A stretch of 60,751 bases of DNA from Paludibacteraceae bacterium (GTDB lineage: Bacteria; Bacteroidota; Bacteroidia; Bacteroidales; Paludibacteraceae), in the NCBI GenBank assembly GCA_024399835.1, contig JAKSNK010000010.1, forward strand, positions 1-60,751. The letters are read 5' to 3'. The notes beneath the pieces were generated by a model that was given only the letters and a program-made list of their open reading frames with translations, ran no database searches and was not told where the DNA came from. Below are positions 42,298 through 50,517 of this stretch, in pieces; position 1 is the first letter of the stretch; each line of letters starts with the position of its first letter. Position numbers and translations under genes: made by a program.

Positions 42298-43704
42298 ATG
42301 ACTATTCAATTTTTAGGCGCAGCCGGCGAAGTAACCGGTAGCAAACATCTCATTACTACTGAATCGGGCAAGCATATCTTGCTCGATTGTGGTATGTATC
42401 AGGGCAAAGGCATGGAAACGGATGCCGCCAACCGTGACTTGGGATTTGACCCAAAGCAGATTGATTATGTAATTTTGTCGCATGCGCATATTGACCACTC
42501 GGGGCTTATTCCTTATCTCTACCGTTTGGGCTTTAGGGGAGACATCATTTCGACCCCTGCTACACGGGACTTGTGTGCCCTGATGTTGCTTGATACGGCT
42601 TTCATTCAGGCACAGGATATACGGTGGTATAACAAGAAGATGGACCGTCAGCACCAGCCCAAAGTGGATGTTTTGTATGATGCTAACCATGCACAACAGT
42701 CTATCAGGCACTTTGTTACCGTTGATTACGACCGTCGGTACAGAGTGTGCGACAATGTCTTCTTGACCTTTACCAACTCCGGGCACATGCTGGGTTCGGC
42801 GATTGTCAATTTAGAAATCAACGAACAGGGAGAATGCAAACGCCTCGCATATACGGGCGATATAGGTCGTGCGCACAGTCATATCCTATGTGCTCCGCAA
42901 CCGTTCCCCCAATGCGACTACCTTATTTGCGAATCTACCTACGGAGACCGTTTGCACGAAGATGCGCTGGTTAGCGAGGAGGAACTGCTTGGAGTAGTGG
43001 AGGATACTTGTGTTTATAAGAAAGGCAAGTTGCTCATTCCTTCGTTCTCGGTAGGACGGACACAAGAAATCGTCTATGTGCTCAATCGTCTGTTTAACGA
43101 CGGACGCTTACCCCAAATCAATGTCTATGTAGATTCGCCTTTGTCGGTCAATGCAACGCAGATTTTCCGTATGTACACGGATGCGCTCAACGATGAGGTA
43201 AAGGATACAATGCGCTTTGATGATGACCCGTTTGGTTTCTCGTCTCTCAAATATATTACGGATATTAAGGATAGTAAGGCACTTAATACCGGCGACGAAC
43301 CGTGTATTATCATTTCTGCTTCGGGTATGTTGGAGGCAGGACGAATCAAGCACCATGTGGCAAATCATATCTCAGATCCTAAATGTACCATTCTGATAGT
43401 AGGGTATTGTACGCCCACTTCGTTGGGAGCACGCATACAGGATCCCAAGCGCCAATGGATCAGCATCTTTGGCTATGACCATAAAATCAAAGCACAGGTA
43501 ACTAAGATAGAAGGTTTTTCCGGACATGGCGATTATCAGGAAATGAGAGACTATATTACTCGCAGTCAGAATATCGAAGCCGTTCGTCGTGTCTTTATTG
43601 TTCATGGCGAACCTGCAGCACAAGAGGCATACAAGGATCACTTGTATGAGGTTGGCTTACGGGGAATAGAGATTCCGCAAAAGGGAGAGACGGTACACCT
43701 GTAA
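42298..43704 (+). CDS. MBL-fold/beta-CASP RNA exonuclease-like hydrolase
   Basis: 468 aa. Metallo-beta-lactamase motif 'LSHAHIDHSGLIPYL', further zinc ligands in 'NSGHMLGSA' and 'YTGDIGR', a beta-CASP insertion ('CESTYGDRLH', 'IPSFSVGRTQEIVYVL', 'IISASGMLEAGRI') and a C-terminal 'EGFSGHGDYQEM..YI' block. This is the CPSF73/YSH1-like family of RNA-processing nucleases. It starts 9 bp after infB, so it is likely co-transcribed. Confidence 0.9.
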   Translation: MTIQFLGAAGEVTGSKHLITTESGKHILLDCGMYQGKGMETDAANRDLGFDPKQIDYVILSHAHIDHSGLIPYLYRLGFRGDIISTPATRDLCALMLLDTAFIQAQDIRWYNKKMDRQHQPKVDVLYDANHAQQSIRHFVTVDYDRRYRVCDNVFLTFTNSGHMLGSAIVNLEINEQGECKRLAYTGDIGRAHSHILCAPQPFPQCDYLICESTYGDRLHEDALVSEEELLGVVEDTCVYKKGKLLIPSFSVGRTQEIVYVLNRLFNDGRLPQINVYVDSPLSVNATQIFRMYTDALNDEVKDTMRFDDDPFGFSSLKYITDIKDSKALNTGDEPCIIISASGMLEAGRIKHHVANHISDPKCTILIVGYCTPTSLGARIQDPKRQWISIFGYDHKIKAQVTKIEGFSGHGDYQEMRDYITRSQNIEAVRRVFIVHGEPAAQEAYKDHLYEVGLRGIEIPQKGETVHL

Positions 43705-43735
43705 TCCGATTCTTTTTTTTGGCAATAGAGTAGGG

Positions 43736-43764
43736 AAGTGTTCATAGAAAAGTGAACACTTTTT
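43736..43764 (+). terminator. Terminator of the rimP-infB operon
   Basis: AAGTGTTCA-tagaaaag-TGAACACTT then TTT: 9-bp perfect stem plus T tract, 32 bp after the stop codon of the MBL gene. Confidence 0.8.
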
Positions 43765-43828
43765 CTTCTGTACATTTGTAAATTTTACATATCTTACAGA
43801 GGCATAATTCACAGATATATGTACTGAA

Positions 43829-44197
43829 TTCACAATGTGAAATACATTCGTAAATTTCAGCATTTCACAAATAGCATAGAGCAGGGCAGTTTTTATCATA
43901 TTATATTATATATAATATATGCCTATATAATTGCTTGATTATCAACATGTACACATATATTACATAAAGTAGTAATACAAGTATCATGGATAGTATGTGA
44001 TATGTAGTGCAAATAACCTGTTATTTTGCCGATTTATGTCATAAGTAAATGAAAATCAACTTGTATTTGCAATTTCGTAAAGTGTTTACTTTGGGTTGTT
44101 TTTTCAGATGTGAAGTATGTATGTCACAAACATGTATTTTCAATTGTGAATTGCCCTAATGTGATAATTTTCTTTTGAAAAGATTTGCAAATGTGAA
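43829..44197. promoter_or_regulatory. Cluster of TTCACA/TGTGAA operator-like sites
   Basis: The 551-bp gap 43705-44255 is very AT-rich and holds no gene. It contains the palindrome TTCACA-A-TGTGAA (43829-43841), further half sites near 43809, 43864, 44109, 44145 and 44192, and an 18-bp perfect palindrome TATATTATA/TATAATATA (43902-43919). The last half site lies in the spacer of the XRE promoter, so autoregulation by the XRE protein is the simplest reading; origin-like function is an alternative. Confidence 0.5.
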
Positions 44198-44207
44198 ATA
44201 ATTTTCG

Positions 44208-44215
44208 TATCTTTG
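44208..44215 (+). promoter_or_regulatory. -7 promoter box for the XRE regulator operon
   Basis: TATCTTTG with -33 TTTGCA (44184-44189) and TGTGAA (44192-44197) in the spacer; 41 bp before the ATG at 44256. Confidence 0.8.
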
Positions 44216-44255
44216 CAGTCGATTTTAGCTTTAATAATTCATTAATTTATACAAT

Positions 44256-44669
44256 ATGAGTGCAAACGGACGAATAAAATTACAGCAGATTATGGAGCAG
44301 GAGAATTTATCTGCCAAACAATTTGCAGACGAGATTGGTGTCAGTGCCGGTACAATTTCCAATATCATGGGAGGTAGAAACAATCCCAGTTTGGAAGTTA
44401 TGCAAGCTGTACTTAAACGGTTTGGAACTATTAGTGCCGATTGGTTGATTCAGGATTTGGGATCTATGTACCGCCCTGCAGGCGGAGCAATACAACGCAC
44501 ATTGTTTGACATGGCTCCTATTGAACCGCAAAAATCGGAACAGGAAGAAACACCTGTCTCGCCTTCGGCACAAGCGGCACAACCGGCACCGGAGGTCAAA
44601 CCCGTTGCAGAAAAGAAAGTGGCAAAGATAGTGCTGTACTATACCGACGGCACCTACGAGGAACGATAA
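44256..44669 (+). CDS. XRE-family transcriptional regulator
   Basis: 137 aa. N-terminal Cro/C1-type HTH (~5-62: 'IMEQENLSAKQFADEIGVSAGTISNIMGGRNNPSLEVMQAVLKRF', then 'SADWLI'). A Pro/Gln/Ala-rich linker (~80-115) leads to a short conserved-looking C-terminal strand pair 'KIVLYYTDGTYEER'. The HTH likely binds the TGTGAA-type sites upstream. 31 bp before the ABC-F gene, so the three genes XRE-EttA-PL6 may form an operon. Confidence 0.88.
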   Translation: MSANGRIKLQQIMEQENLSAKQFADEIGVSAGTISNIMGGRNNPSLEVMQAVLKRFGTISADWLIQDLGSMYRPAGGAIQRTLFDMAPIEPQKSEQEETPVSPSAQAAQPAPEVKPVAEKKVAKIVLYYTDGTYEER

Positions 44670-44700
44670 TACAAGGACCAACTTACAAATTTACAAAACA

Positions 44701-46374
44701 ATGGCAGACGATAAAAAAATCATTTTCTCGATGGTGGGCGTAAGCAAGACTTTTGCCCCGCAAAAACGAGTGTTAAACAATATCTATCTGAGTTTCTTCT
44801 ATGGTGCCAAGATTGGTATCATAGGTTTGAACGGTGCAGGCAAATCTACATTGATGAAGATTATTGCCGGTGTAGAAAAGGATTACGACGGCGAAGTCGT
44901 TTTTTCTCCCGGCTATACGGTGGGTTATTTGGAGCAAGACCCTAAATTAGATCCCGAGAAGACCGTCCGCGAGTGCGTACAGGAGGGCGTGCAACCCATT
45001 ATGGACATGTTGCGCGAGTATGACGAAATCAATAATGCTTTTGCCAATCCTGAAGCCGATTACGACAAACTGCTGGCACGGCAAGCCGAGTTGCAAGACC
45101 AGTTGGATGCTGCCGATGCGTGGAATATAGATACACGCTTAGACCGTGCTATGGATGCTTTGCGTTGTCCTGAAGACGATGCTTTGGTCAAGAATCTGTC
45201 CGGAGGAGAACGCCGTCGTGTGGCTTTGTGCCGTCTGTTATTGCAGCAACCCGATGTGCTGCTCTTGGACGAACCTACCAACCACTTGGATGCAGAGTCT
45301 ATCGATTGGCTGGAGCAGCACTTGCGCCAGTATGCTGGAACGGTTATTTGCATTACCCACGACCGCTATTTCTTGGATAATGTAGCAGGGTGGATTTTGG
45401 AATTGGACCGCGGCGAGGGCATCCCTTGGCAGGGTAATTATTCGTCTTGGCTGGAACAGAAGACCACGCGCATGGCGCAAGAGGAGAAGCAAGCCAGCAA
45501 GCGCCGTAAGACCTTGGAGCGGGAATTGGAGTGGGTTCGCATGGCACCTAAAGCCCGCCAAGCTAAGTCCAAAGCGCGTTTGGGAGCTTACGACAAGATG
45601 TTGAACGAGGAGCAGAAAGAGCGGGAGGAGAAATTGGAAATCTTTATTCCTAACGGTCCCCGTTTGGGCAATAAGGTTATCAATGCGGTCGATGTAGCCA
45701 AATCGTTTGGCGACCGTTGTCTCTTTGAGGGTATGAACTTTATGCTCCCCCCGAATGGCATTGTTGGTATTATTGGTCCTAACGGGGCAGGCAAGACTAC
45801 ACTTTTCCGTATGATTATGGGGCAGGAGACGGTAGATAAAGGTCAGTTTGAAGTTGGAGAGACGGTCAAGGTCGGTTATGTGGACCAGGTTCACTCGGGT
45901 ATTGACCCGGATAAGACGGTATTTGAAACCATCTCCGACGGAACGGACTTTATCCGTGTGGGAGGTCGCGAGATTTCTGCCCGTGCTTACTTGAGCCGTT
46001 TCAATTTTGCCGGTTCCGACCAAGAGAAAAAGTGTGGCATGTTGTCCGGCGGTGAGCGCAATCGTCTGCATTTGGCACTTACGCTAAAATCAGAGGCAAA
46101 TGTACTTTTGTTGGACGAACCGACCAATGATATAGATGTAAACACCCTTCGCGCCCTTGAAGAGGGTTTGGAGAACTTTGCCGGCTGTGCGGTAGTCATC
46201 AGTCACGACCGCTGGTTCTTGGATCGTATCTGCACGCATATACTTGCTTACGAAGGCGATAGCCAGGTGTATTGGTTCGAGGGTTCGTATTCGGATTACG
46301 AAGCCAATAAGAAGCTCCGTCTTGGCGAAGACGCAGTCAATCCCAAGCGTGTGCATTACAAGAAACTGGTATAA
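44701..46374 (+). CDS. ettA: Energy-dependent translational throttle protein EttA (ABC-F)
   Basis: 557 aa. Two ABC ATPase domains without membrane segments: Walker A 'GLNGAGKSTLMKII' and 'GPNGAGKTTLFRMI', signatures 'LSGGERRRVALCRLLL' and 'LSGGERNRLHLALTL', Walker B 'LLLDEPTNHLD' and 'LLLDEPTNDID'. The first domain has the arm insertion and the inter-domain linker is basic ('ARQAKSKARLGAYDKM'), as in EttA, which acts at the ribosomal E site in response to energy state. The stop codon overlaps the PL6 gene start (TAATG). Confidence 0.92.
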   Translation: MADDKKIIFSMVGVSKTFAPQKRVLNNIYLSFFYGAKIGIIGLNGAGKSTLMKIIAGVEKDYDGEVVFSPGYTVGYLEQDPKLDPEKTVRECVQEGVQPIMDMLREYDEINNAFANPEADYDKLLARQAELQDQLDAADAWNIDTRLDRAMDALRCPEDDALVKNLSGGERRRVALCRLLLQQPDVLLLDEPTNHLDAESIDWLEQHLRQYAGTVICITHDRYFLDNVAGWILELDRGEGIPWQGNYSSWLEQKTTRMAQEEKQASKRRKTLERELEWVRMAPKARQAKSKARLGAYDKMLNEEQKEREEKLEIFIPNGPRLGNKVINAVDVAKSFGDRCLFEGMNFMLPPNGIVGIIGPNGAGKTTLFRMIMGQETVDKGQFEVGETVKVGYVDQVHSGIDPDKTVFETISDGTDFIRVGGREISARAYLSRFNFAGSDQEKKCGMLSGGERNRLHLALTLKSEANVLLLDEPTNDIDVNTLRALEEGLENFAGCAVVISHDRWFLDRICTHILAYEGDSQVYWFEGSYSDYEANKKLRLGEDAVNPKRVHYKKLV

Positions 46375-47780
46375 TGTTTGAAAAAAAATATGTCTTTGTC
46401 GTGAAAAAAGCACTTTTTATAGTATTGTTGGCAAGTCTTCCTTTGGTGGGGGTGCTTGCCAATATCGTTTCTGTCTCCGGCAGTTCTGCCATTGGTGCGC
46501 AAACATGGCAACCGGGGGATACCTTGGTTATGACCGACGGCACATGGACGGGGCAGAGCATTACTCTAAAGGGTAACGGAACCGCCCAACACCCTGTAGT
46601 AATGATGGCGCAGCATGCAGGACAGGTTTTGCTGAAGGGCAGTTCGTCTGTTACTGTCAGCGGTCAGTATGTTGAGGTAAACGGATTGGTATTCGAAGGC
46701 GCAAGCGGTACGGCCAAACATGCTATTCGCTTCCAGTCCGGCACGCAGCATTGCCGTCTTACCGAGTGTGTCATGCGTTCCTTCAGTCCGTCCGACCCGG
46801 CAACGGATACCAAGTGGGTGTCTTTGTATGGTCAGAACAATCGTGTTGACCATTGCCTGTTTGAGGGTAAAAGCAATATAGGCACTCTCTTGGTGGTATG
46901 GTTGGAGCAGGGTATAGTGCCTGCCCACCAAATCGACCATAACCATTTTGGCTACCGTCATCCCAATTTAGACGAAGACGGAAAGGAATTGAACGGACAG
47001 GAGATAATCCGTATTGGAGACAGCAATACCAGTATGCAAGATGCCAATTGTGTGGTGGAATATAATTTCTTTGACCAATGCGACGGGGAGATAGAGACAA
47101 TCAGCAATAAATCGTGTGGCAATATCTATCGTCATAATACGCTCTACGAGTGTGCAGGAATGCTCACTTTGCGTCATGGAAACAATTGTACGGTGGATAG
47201 CAATTATTTTATAGGCAATCATAAATCTGCTACGGGAGGTGTGCGTATTATAGGCGAGGGGCATACGGTAACCGATAATTATTTTGAGAATTTGGCAGGC
47301 AATAATTACCGTGCCGGCATTTGCATTGTGCGTGGTAAGGTCAATTCCAAATTGAACGAGTATTTTCAGGTCAAGGGTGCAACCGTTACAGGCAATATCT
47401 TTGTAAACTGCCGAGAAGCATTCTGTGTGAACTACAATTCGTCCTCTTCGTGTACATTGCCTCCAATTTCCACTACTATAGATGCCAATTTTATCTATAT
47501 GTCGGGAACAGGCAAGATGGTAGATTTTACCGTTAAGCAGCAAGAGGATATGGACATCACTTGGGGAACGAACCCGGTCAATCAGGGTTCTGCTCCTACG
47601 GTAACGCCGGAGGCATCTGCCGACAATACAGGACCTTTGTGGCTGCATTCTGCAACTCCTACGGGAGTCTCTTGTTTGCCTCATAATCAGAGCAGGAACA
47701 CTATTAAGCTGTTCCGCCACGGAACGATAGTGGTCTTATGTAACGGAGCCATCTACACAATGCCGGGCAATAAGATGTGA
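46374..47780 (+). CDS. PL6-like polysaccharide lyase (chondroitinase B / alginate lyase family)
   Basis: 468 aa. Signal peptide (~10-30, 'KKALFIVLLASLPLVGVLA'). A right-handed parallel beta-helix (~40-400) typical of PL6: 'WQPGDTLVMTDGTW', 'GLVFEGA', 'NRVDHCLFEGK', and the catalytic region with Lys and Arg in 'SNKSCGNIYRHNTLYE' and 'LTLRHGNNCTVDSNYF'. PL6 enzymes cleave uronic-acid polysaccharides (alginate, dermatan sulfate) by beta-elimination. The C-terminus 'IKLFRHGTIVVLCNGAIYTMPGNKM' is a type-IX-like tag similar to those at 1.3 and 2.0 kb, so export through the outer membrane is likely. The polymer degraded is uncertain. It is odd as a downstream partner of ettA, with which it overlaps by one base. 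Confidence 0.85.
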   Translation: MFEKKYVFVVKKALFIVLLASLPLVGVLANIVSVSGSSAIGAQTWQPGDTLVMTDGTWTGQSITLKGNGTAQHPVVMMAQHAGQVLLKGSSSVTVSGQYVEVNGLVFEGASGTAKHAIRFQSGTQHCRLTECVMRSFSPSDPATDTKWVSLYGQNNRVDHCLFEGKSNIGTLLVVWLEQGIVPAHQIDHNHFGYRHPNLDEDGKELNGQEIIRIGDSNTSMQDANCVVEYNFFDQCDGEIETISNKSCGNIYRHNTLYECAGMLTLRHGNNCTVDSNYFIGNHKSATGGVRIIGEGHTVTDNYFENLAGNNYRAGICIVRGKVNSKLNEYFQVKGATVTGNIFVNCREAFCVNYNSSSSCTLPPISTTIDANFIYMSGTGKMVDFTVKQQEDMDITWGTNPVNQGSAPTVTPEASADNTGPLWLHSATPTGVSCLPHNQSRNTIKLFRHGTIVVLCNGAIYTMPGNKM

Positions 47781-47847
47781 TTATGCAAAATAGGTAGGTG
47801 ATTTTTATGCAAAAAGCAAAAATATTTGCATATATGAAATTTTTTTT

Positions 47848-47855
47848 GTACTTTT
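47848..47855 (+). promoter_or_regulatory. -7 promoter box for the candidate structured RNA
   Basis: TACTTTTG with ATTTGCATAT upstream as -33, a strong Bacteroidota promoter with no good start codon close behind it. Confidence 0.75.
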
Positions 47856-47861
47856 GCGTCG

Positions 47862-48185
47862 CAAAACGCAAATATCAACGCCGGAAAAGTGATTTCGGCA
47901 GCAGGTGGAAGACCTGCAAAGACATGATGAAAAAGAAAGCGTTTATTACGCTTCGAATCTTGGCATCCTTGAACCTAGGAAATTCAAATACAATCCAAGG
48001 CGAAGTAATAATGAATCGCTGCTTAGTATGTATTTTAAACACATGCGTTACACCTTATGATTTATGTGTATTGTGTGCGTATATGCATACTCGCAGGTTC
48101 GGAATTGCTCGTTTTGATTGTAAGGGCAATTCCTAGGGCCTAAGGATGCAGGACGAGAAATTTCGGACCTGCTTTATTGTTTGCC
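47862..48185 (+). ncRNA. Candidate structured non-coding RNA
   Basis: The 517-bp gap between the PL6 and zinc-ribbon genes starts with a strong promoter and then a run of hairpins: GCCGgAAA-agtga-TTTcGGC (47880-47899), GCAGGT-ggaag-ACCTGC (47902-47918), AAGCG/CGCTT near 47940, GGAATTGC/GCAATTCC (about 48101-48133), and GCAGG..CGA/TCG..CCTGC (about 48150-48174). AGCAGGT near the 5' end can also pair with ACCTGCT near the 3' end, a long-range closure as in 6S RNA. A 71-codon frame from 47925 has no protein-like features. I cannot assign a class; 6S-like is one possibility. Confidence 0.4.
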
Positions 48186-48187
48186 CA

Positions 48188-48238
48188 AACAAGAAGTAAC
48201 AAGAACTTCATATATGTGAAGAAAAAAGTGTAATTTTG
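48188..48238 (+). promoter_or_regulatory. Promoter with shared upstream element (copy 1)
   Basis: -7 box TAATTTTG at 48231-48238. Upstream, ACAAGAAGTAACAAGAACTT (to 48208) and TATGTGAA (48213-48220) are found at exactly the same spacing before the promoter at 51830. There is no TTTG at -33. The layout suggests an activator-dependent promoter. Confidence 0.6.
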
Positions 48239-48297
48239 CAGTGCTAATTTTTAAAAGTAATCTAATAAAAACTATTAATCAATTAAATTGAATTCTT

Positions 48298-48684
48298 ATG
48301 GCTAAATCTTACAAATGTCCAGATTGTGGTATGGTGATGGGAGAACCATGCCCTGATAAATGTCCCAAATGCGCGTGTCCATCCAATTTGTTTAAGTGTA
48401 TTGATACAAGTGAGACAAGTTATAGTAATAGAGATGAACAACGGGTTAGAGGATTAGCAGATGGTATTTTCGGCGTTTTGGGTCTTTTCGGTATAGTTGA
48501 TATTTGTGTAGGAATAGCGATTTTGGTTGAGAACTACTTCGGCTCGGAAATATTAGGAGGAATATGCTTGCTATCTGGTTTTGCCAGTATTATTTTTGGT
48601 GTTGTTATTCGCTCGTGTATTCGCCTATTTGCTAATATCTCCGAACGTTTAACGAATATTGACAAAAAATTAAAACAACAATAA
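48298..48684 (+). CDS. Zinc-ribbon membrane protein
   Basis: 128 aa. N-terminal Cys-rich zinc ribbon ('YKCPDCGMVMGEPCPDKCPKCAC', ~6-30) followed by two hydrophobic segments (~58-80 'GIFGVLGLFGIVDICVGIAILV' and ~85-107 'ILGGICLLSGFASIIFGVVI') and a basic tail. It probably sits in the inner membrane with the ribbon in the cytoplasm. No family beyond this architecture is recognised. It is 23 bp before another zinc-ribbon membrane protein and shares its AT-rich codon use, so the two are probably a functional pair. Confidence 0.7.
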   Translation: MAKSYKCPDCGMVMGEPCPDKCPKCACPSNLFKCIDTSETSYSNRDEQRVRGLADGIFGVLGLFGIVDICVGIAILVENYFGSEILGGICLLSGFASIIFGVVIRSCIRLFANISERLTNIDKKLKQQ

Positions 48685-48707
48685 TTCCTTTCTAAAATAA
48701 TATCAAT

Positions 48708-49838
48708 ATGGCACTTATTCAATGTCCTAAATGTGGGAAACAATATTCAAGTCATGCACTACAATGTCCACAATGTGGACTGTTGCAGGTTGATATTCCT
48801 GCATTTTGCAAACAACAAGCAGAAGAAAAAGCAAAGGCAGAAGAAGAACGTAAACGACAAGAAATTGAAAGAAAAGCCAAAAAAGCTGAAGAAGCAAAAT
48901 TGCGGCAAGAAAGACGACAAGAGTGGTGGCGCCGGTATCATAAATATATTTACATTGGATTAGGAATTGTGTTATGTTGTTGCATCATATATATATTGAT
49001 ATATTCTATCACAAAAGTTAACGAGAGAAAAGAAGCAGATGTAAAAGCTTTAGCAGAACTACAAATAGGAGACTCTCTATTGTCATTATCCAATTATAAG
49101 GAAGCAATAACTCATTACCAATCCGCAATGAAATATGCTCAAAGTGATGAGGTTCAACGAACATGTAATTTACATAATGATAGTGTGCAAGCAATCATCT
49201 CTCTGTCAATATCATCATTAGTGCAAGGTTGCTGGTGTCACGGCTGGGGACATAGTGGCTTTGATTATGCATATTTTTATGGTAATCAATGTGAGTTAAA
49301 TATTCCTGAAACAGGAGAAGACAATGTTCATGCTCATTATGAAATAAAGGGGAATACACTTGTCGCTCTTGATGATCAAAATCATACTATAAGGCAGTTT
49401 TTAGTCAAAGACTCTGCGATATATATACCTATCTATGGGGATCGGTATAGTATGTGTAAAATAACTCCAAATGAGTTGTTGCAGTGTTTCCAAAATTTCA
49501 GCATGTATGATGCCGCTAAAAAACTTATGAACATATTCCATATTCAAGAAACCAAACTTGTTCTTAATTTAAAAGGCAATATTGGTTCTGCTACAGATGG
49601 AGTGCTTGTGTTCGATGAAGCCACTGATAGTGGCTATTATGTATATGGATTATCGGGAGTTGCAGTCAAACGTTCATTGAAATTAGAATCTCACAATGGT
49701 GATAAGTTGATACTCACTGCATACGACAAACAGGGTAAATATATTGGAAAATTTGATGGAGAATACATTAATGGTATTTTCAGTGGAATATTTACTAATT
49801 ACAAGCAAGTATCAATATCATTTAAGTTACATAATTAA
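48708..49838 (+). CDS. Zinc-ribbon, single-pass membrane protein with TPR-like segment
   Basis: 376 aa. N-terminal zinc ribbon ('IQCPKCGKQYSSHALQCPQCG', C-x2-C ... C-x2-C), a highly charged coiled-coil (~35-75, 'EEKAKAEEERKRQEIERKAKKAEE'), one membrane helix (~82-105), then a TPR-like helix pair ('GDSLLSLSNYKEAITHYQSAMKYAQSDEVQ'). A ~210-residue beta-rich extracytoplasmic region follows. The layout (ribbon inside, large domain outside) suggests signalling or envelope scaffolding. Same operon as the preceding gene. Function unknown; AT-rich codon use points to acquired DNA. Confidence 0.7.
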   Translation: MALIQCPKCGKQYSSHALQCPQCGLLQVDIPAFCKQQAEEKAKAEEERKRQEIERKAKKAEEAKLRQERRQEWWRRYHKYIYIGLGIVLCCCIIYILIYSITKVNERKEADVKALAELQIGDSLLSLSNYKEAITHYQSAMKYAQSDEVQRTCNLHNDSVQAIISLSISSLVQGCWCHGWGHSGFDYAYFYGNQCELNIPETGEDNVHAHYEIKGNTLVALDDQNHTIRQFLVKDSAIYIPIYGDRYSMCKITPNELLQCFQNFSMYDAAKKLMNIFHIQETKLVLNLKGNIGSATDGVLVFDEATDSGYYVYGLSGVAVKRSLKLESHNGDKLILTAYDKQGKYIGKFDGEYINGIFSGIFTNYKQVSISFKLHN

Positions 49839-49982
49839 TTCTGTATTGGACTGTTTCAAAGGGAATAGAAATTCATAACGAAACATCTAAGTTTTCAATA
49901 CAATATGGAATGGTGGAATGTGATTGCAAATGTTACAGGACATCGTCAATTGACATGTGATACCTGCTTTAAGTTGTAAAAG

Positions 49983-50014
49983 ATAGTTCTGAGAAATTCA
50001 GGACTATTTTTTTT
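49983..50014 (+). terminator. Terminator after the zinc-ribbon operon
   Basis: ATAGTTCTGA-gaaat-TCAGGACTAT (10-bp stem, one T.G) followed by seven T; 145 bp after the stop codon. Confidence 0.8.
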
Positions 50015-50176
50015 ATTACTCAGTAATAAGATAAAATATTCCTTAAAAAAGTCCTAAATAATTTGGTTGTTTACATTTTTTTGATATACACAAATAAAAT
50101 CGGCAAATTTGATTAAATTCTCCGAATTAAATCGGAATTTTTGACTAATTTATCCGATTTTAGTAGTGATCCGAAC

Positions 50177-50248
50177 GAAAGTGTCGAATAACAGTCTGTC
50201 AACGGTCTGCCGACCCTCGGCTAAAAAATCAATAAAGCAAACCAAACA
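50177..50248. repeat. 72-bp direct repeat, copy 1
   Basis: Starts GAAAGTGTCGAATAACAGTC and ends with AATAAAGCAAACCAAACA. It matches 51487-51558 at 70 of 72 positions. It contains the hairpin GCCGA-ccc-TCGGC. The gene-poor stretch 49839-51924 contains this repeat, other palindromes and a gene remnant, but no intact gene that I can support. Confidence 0.8.
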
Positions 50249-50394
50249 GTACAAGCGGTCGTTGCAGAAATACCCGAAAAAGAAGAACCAATAATGGTCG
50301 TACCATCCATATAGGTCCTCGTGGAGGACATTATTATTATAACTCTAAAGGGAAAAATCGGAAGCGTTACGCGTTACAGCGTTACATGTTATAA
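50236..50394 (+). pseudogene. Remnant of a GPRGG-type C-terminal domain
   Basis: Without a start codon, this frame encodes 'NNGRTIHIGPRGGHYYYNSK' followed by GKNRKRY and a stop at 50392-50394. This resembles the short basic GPRGG-x-YY-x-N-x-x-G tail found on many Bacteroidota secreted or phage-associated proteins. An acidic stretch 'AVVAEIPEKEEP' in the neighbouring frame just before it suggests a single frameshift in a decayed gene. The stop lies inside a large hairpin (50353-50404). Confidence 0.45.
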
Positions 50395-50404
50395 TCCGAT
50401 TTTT
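50353..50404. repeat. Hairpin enclosing GCGTTAC iterons
   Basis: AAAAATCGGA (50353-50362) pairs with TCCGATTTTT (50395-50404). Its loop contains GCGTTAC three times (50364-50385). The same motif appears inverted at 50518-50540, ~150 bp away, across a very AT-rich core. Confidence 0.65.
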
Positions 50405-50517
50405 TAAGGGTACCCACCTACTAATATTACCTATATATAATATATTAATAATTAATAAGTTATATAATAGAAGATGGCGTTTTGGACAAGAATATACCCC
50501 TTTAATTTTTTGGATTT

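Noticed and set aside
47798-48136. 112-codon frame in the PL6/zinc-ribbon gap as a protein gene
   Set aside because: It runs across a strong promoter and a chain of stable hairpins, has no family resemblance and an implausible N-terminus.
49905-49979. 24-codon frame MEWWNVIANVTG... after the zinc-ribbon operon
   Set aside because: Too short, no promoter or conserved feature; it could be chance, although it lies just before a terminator.
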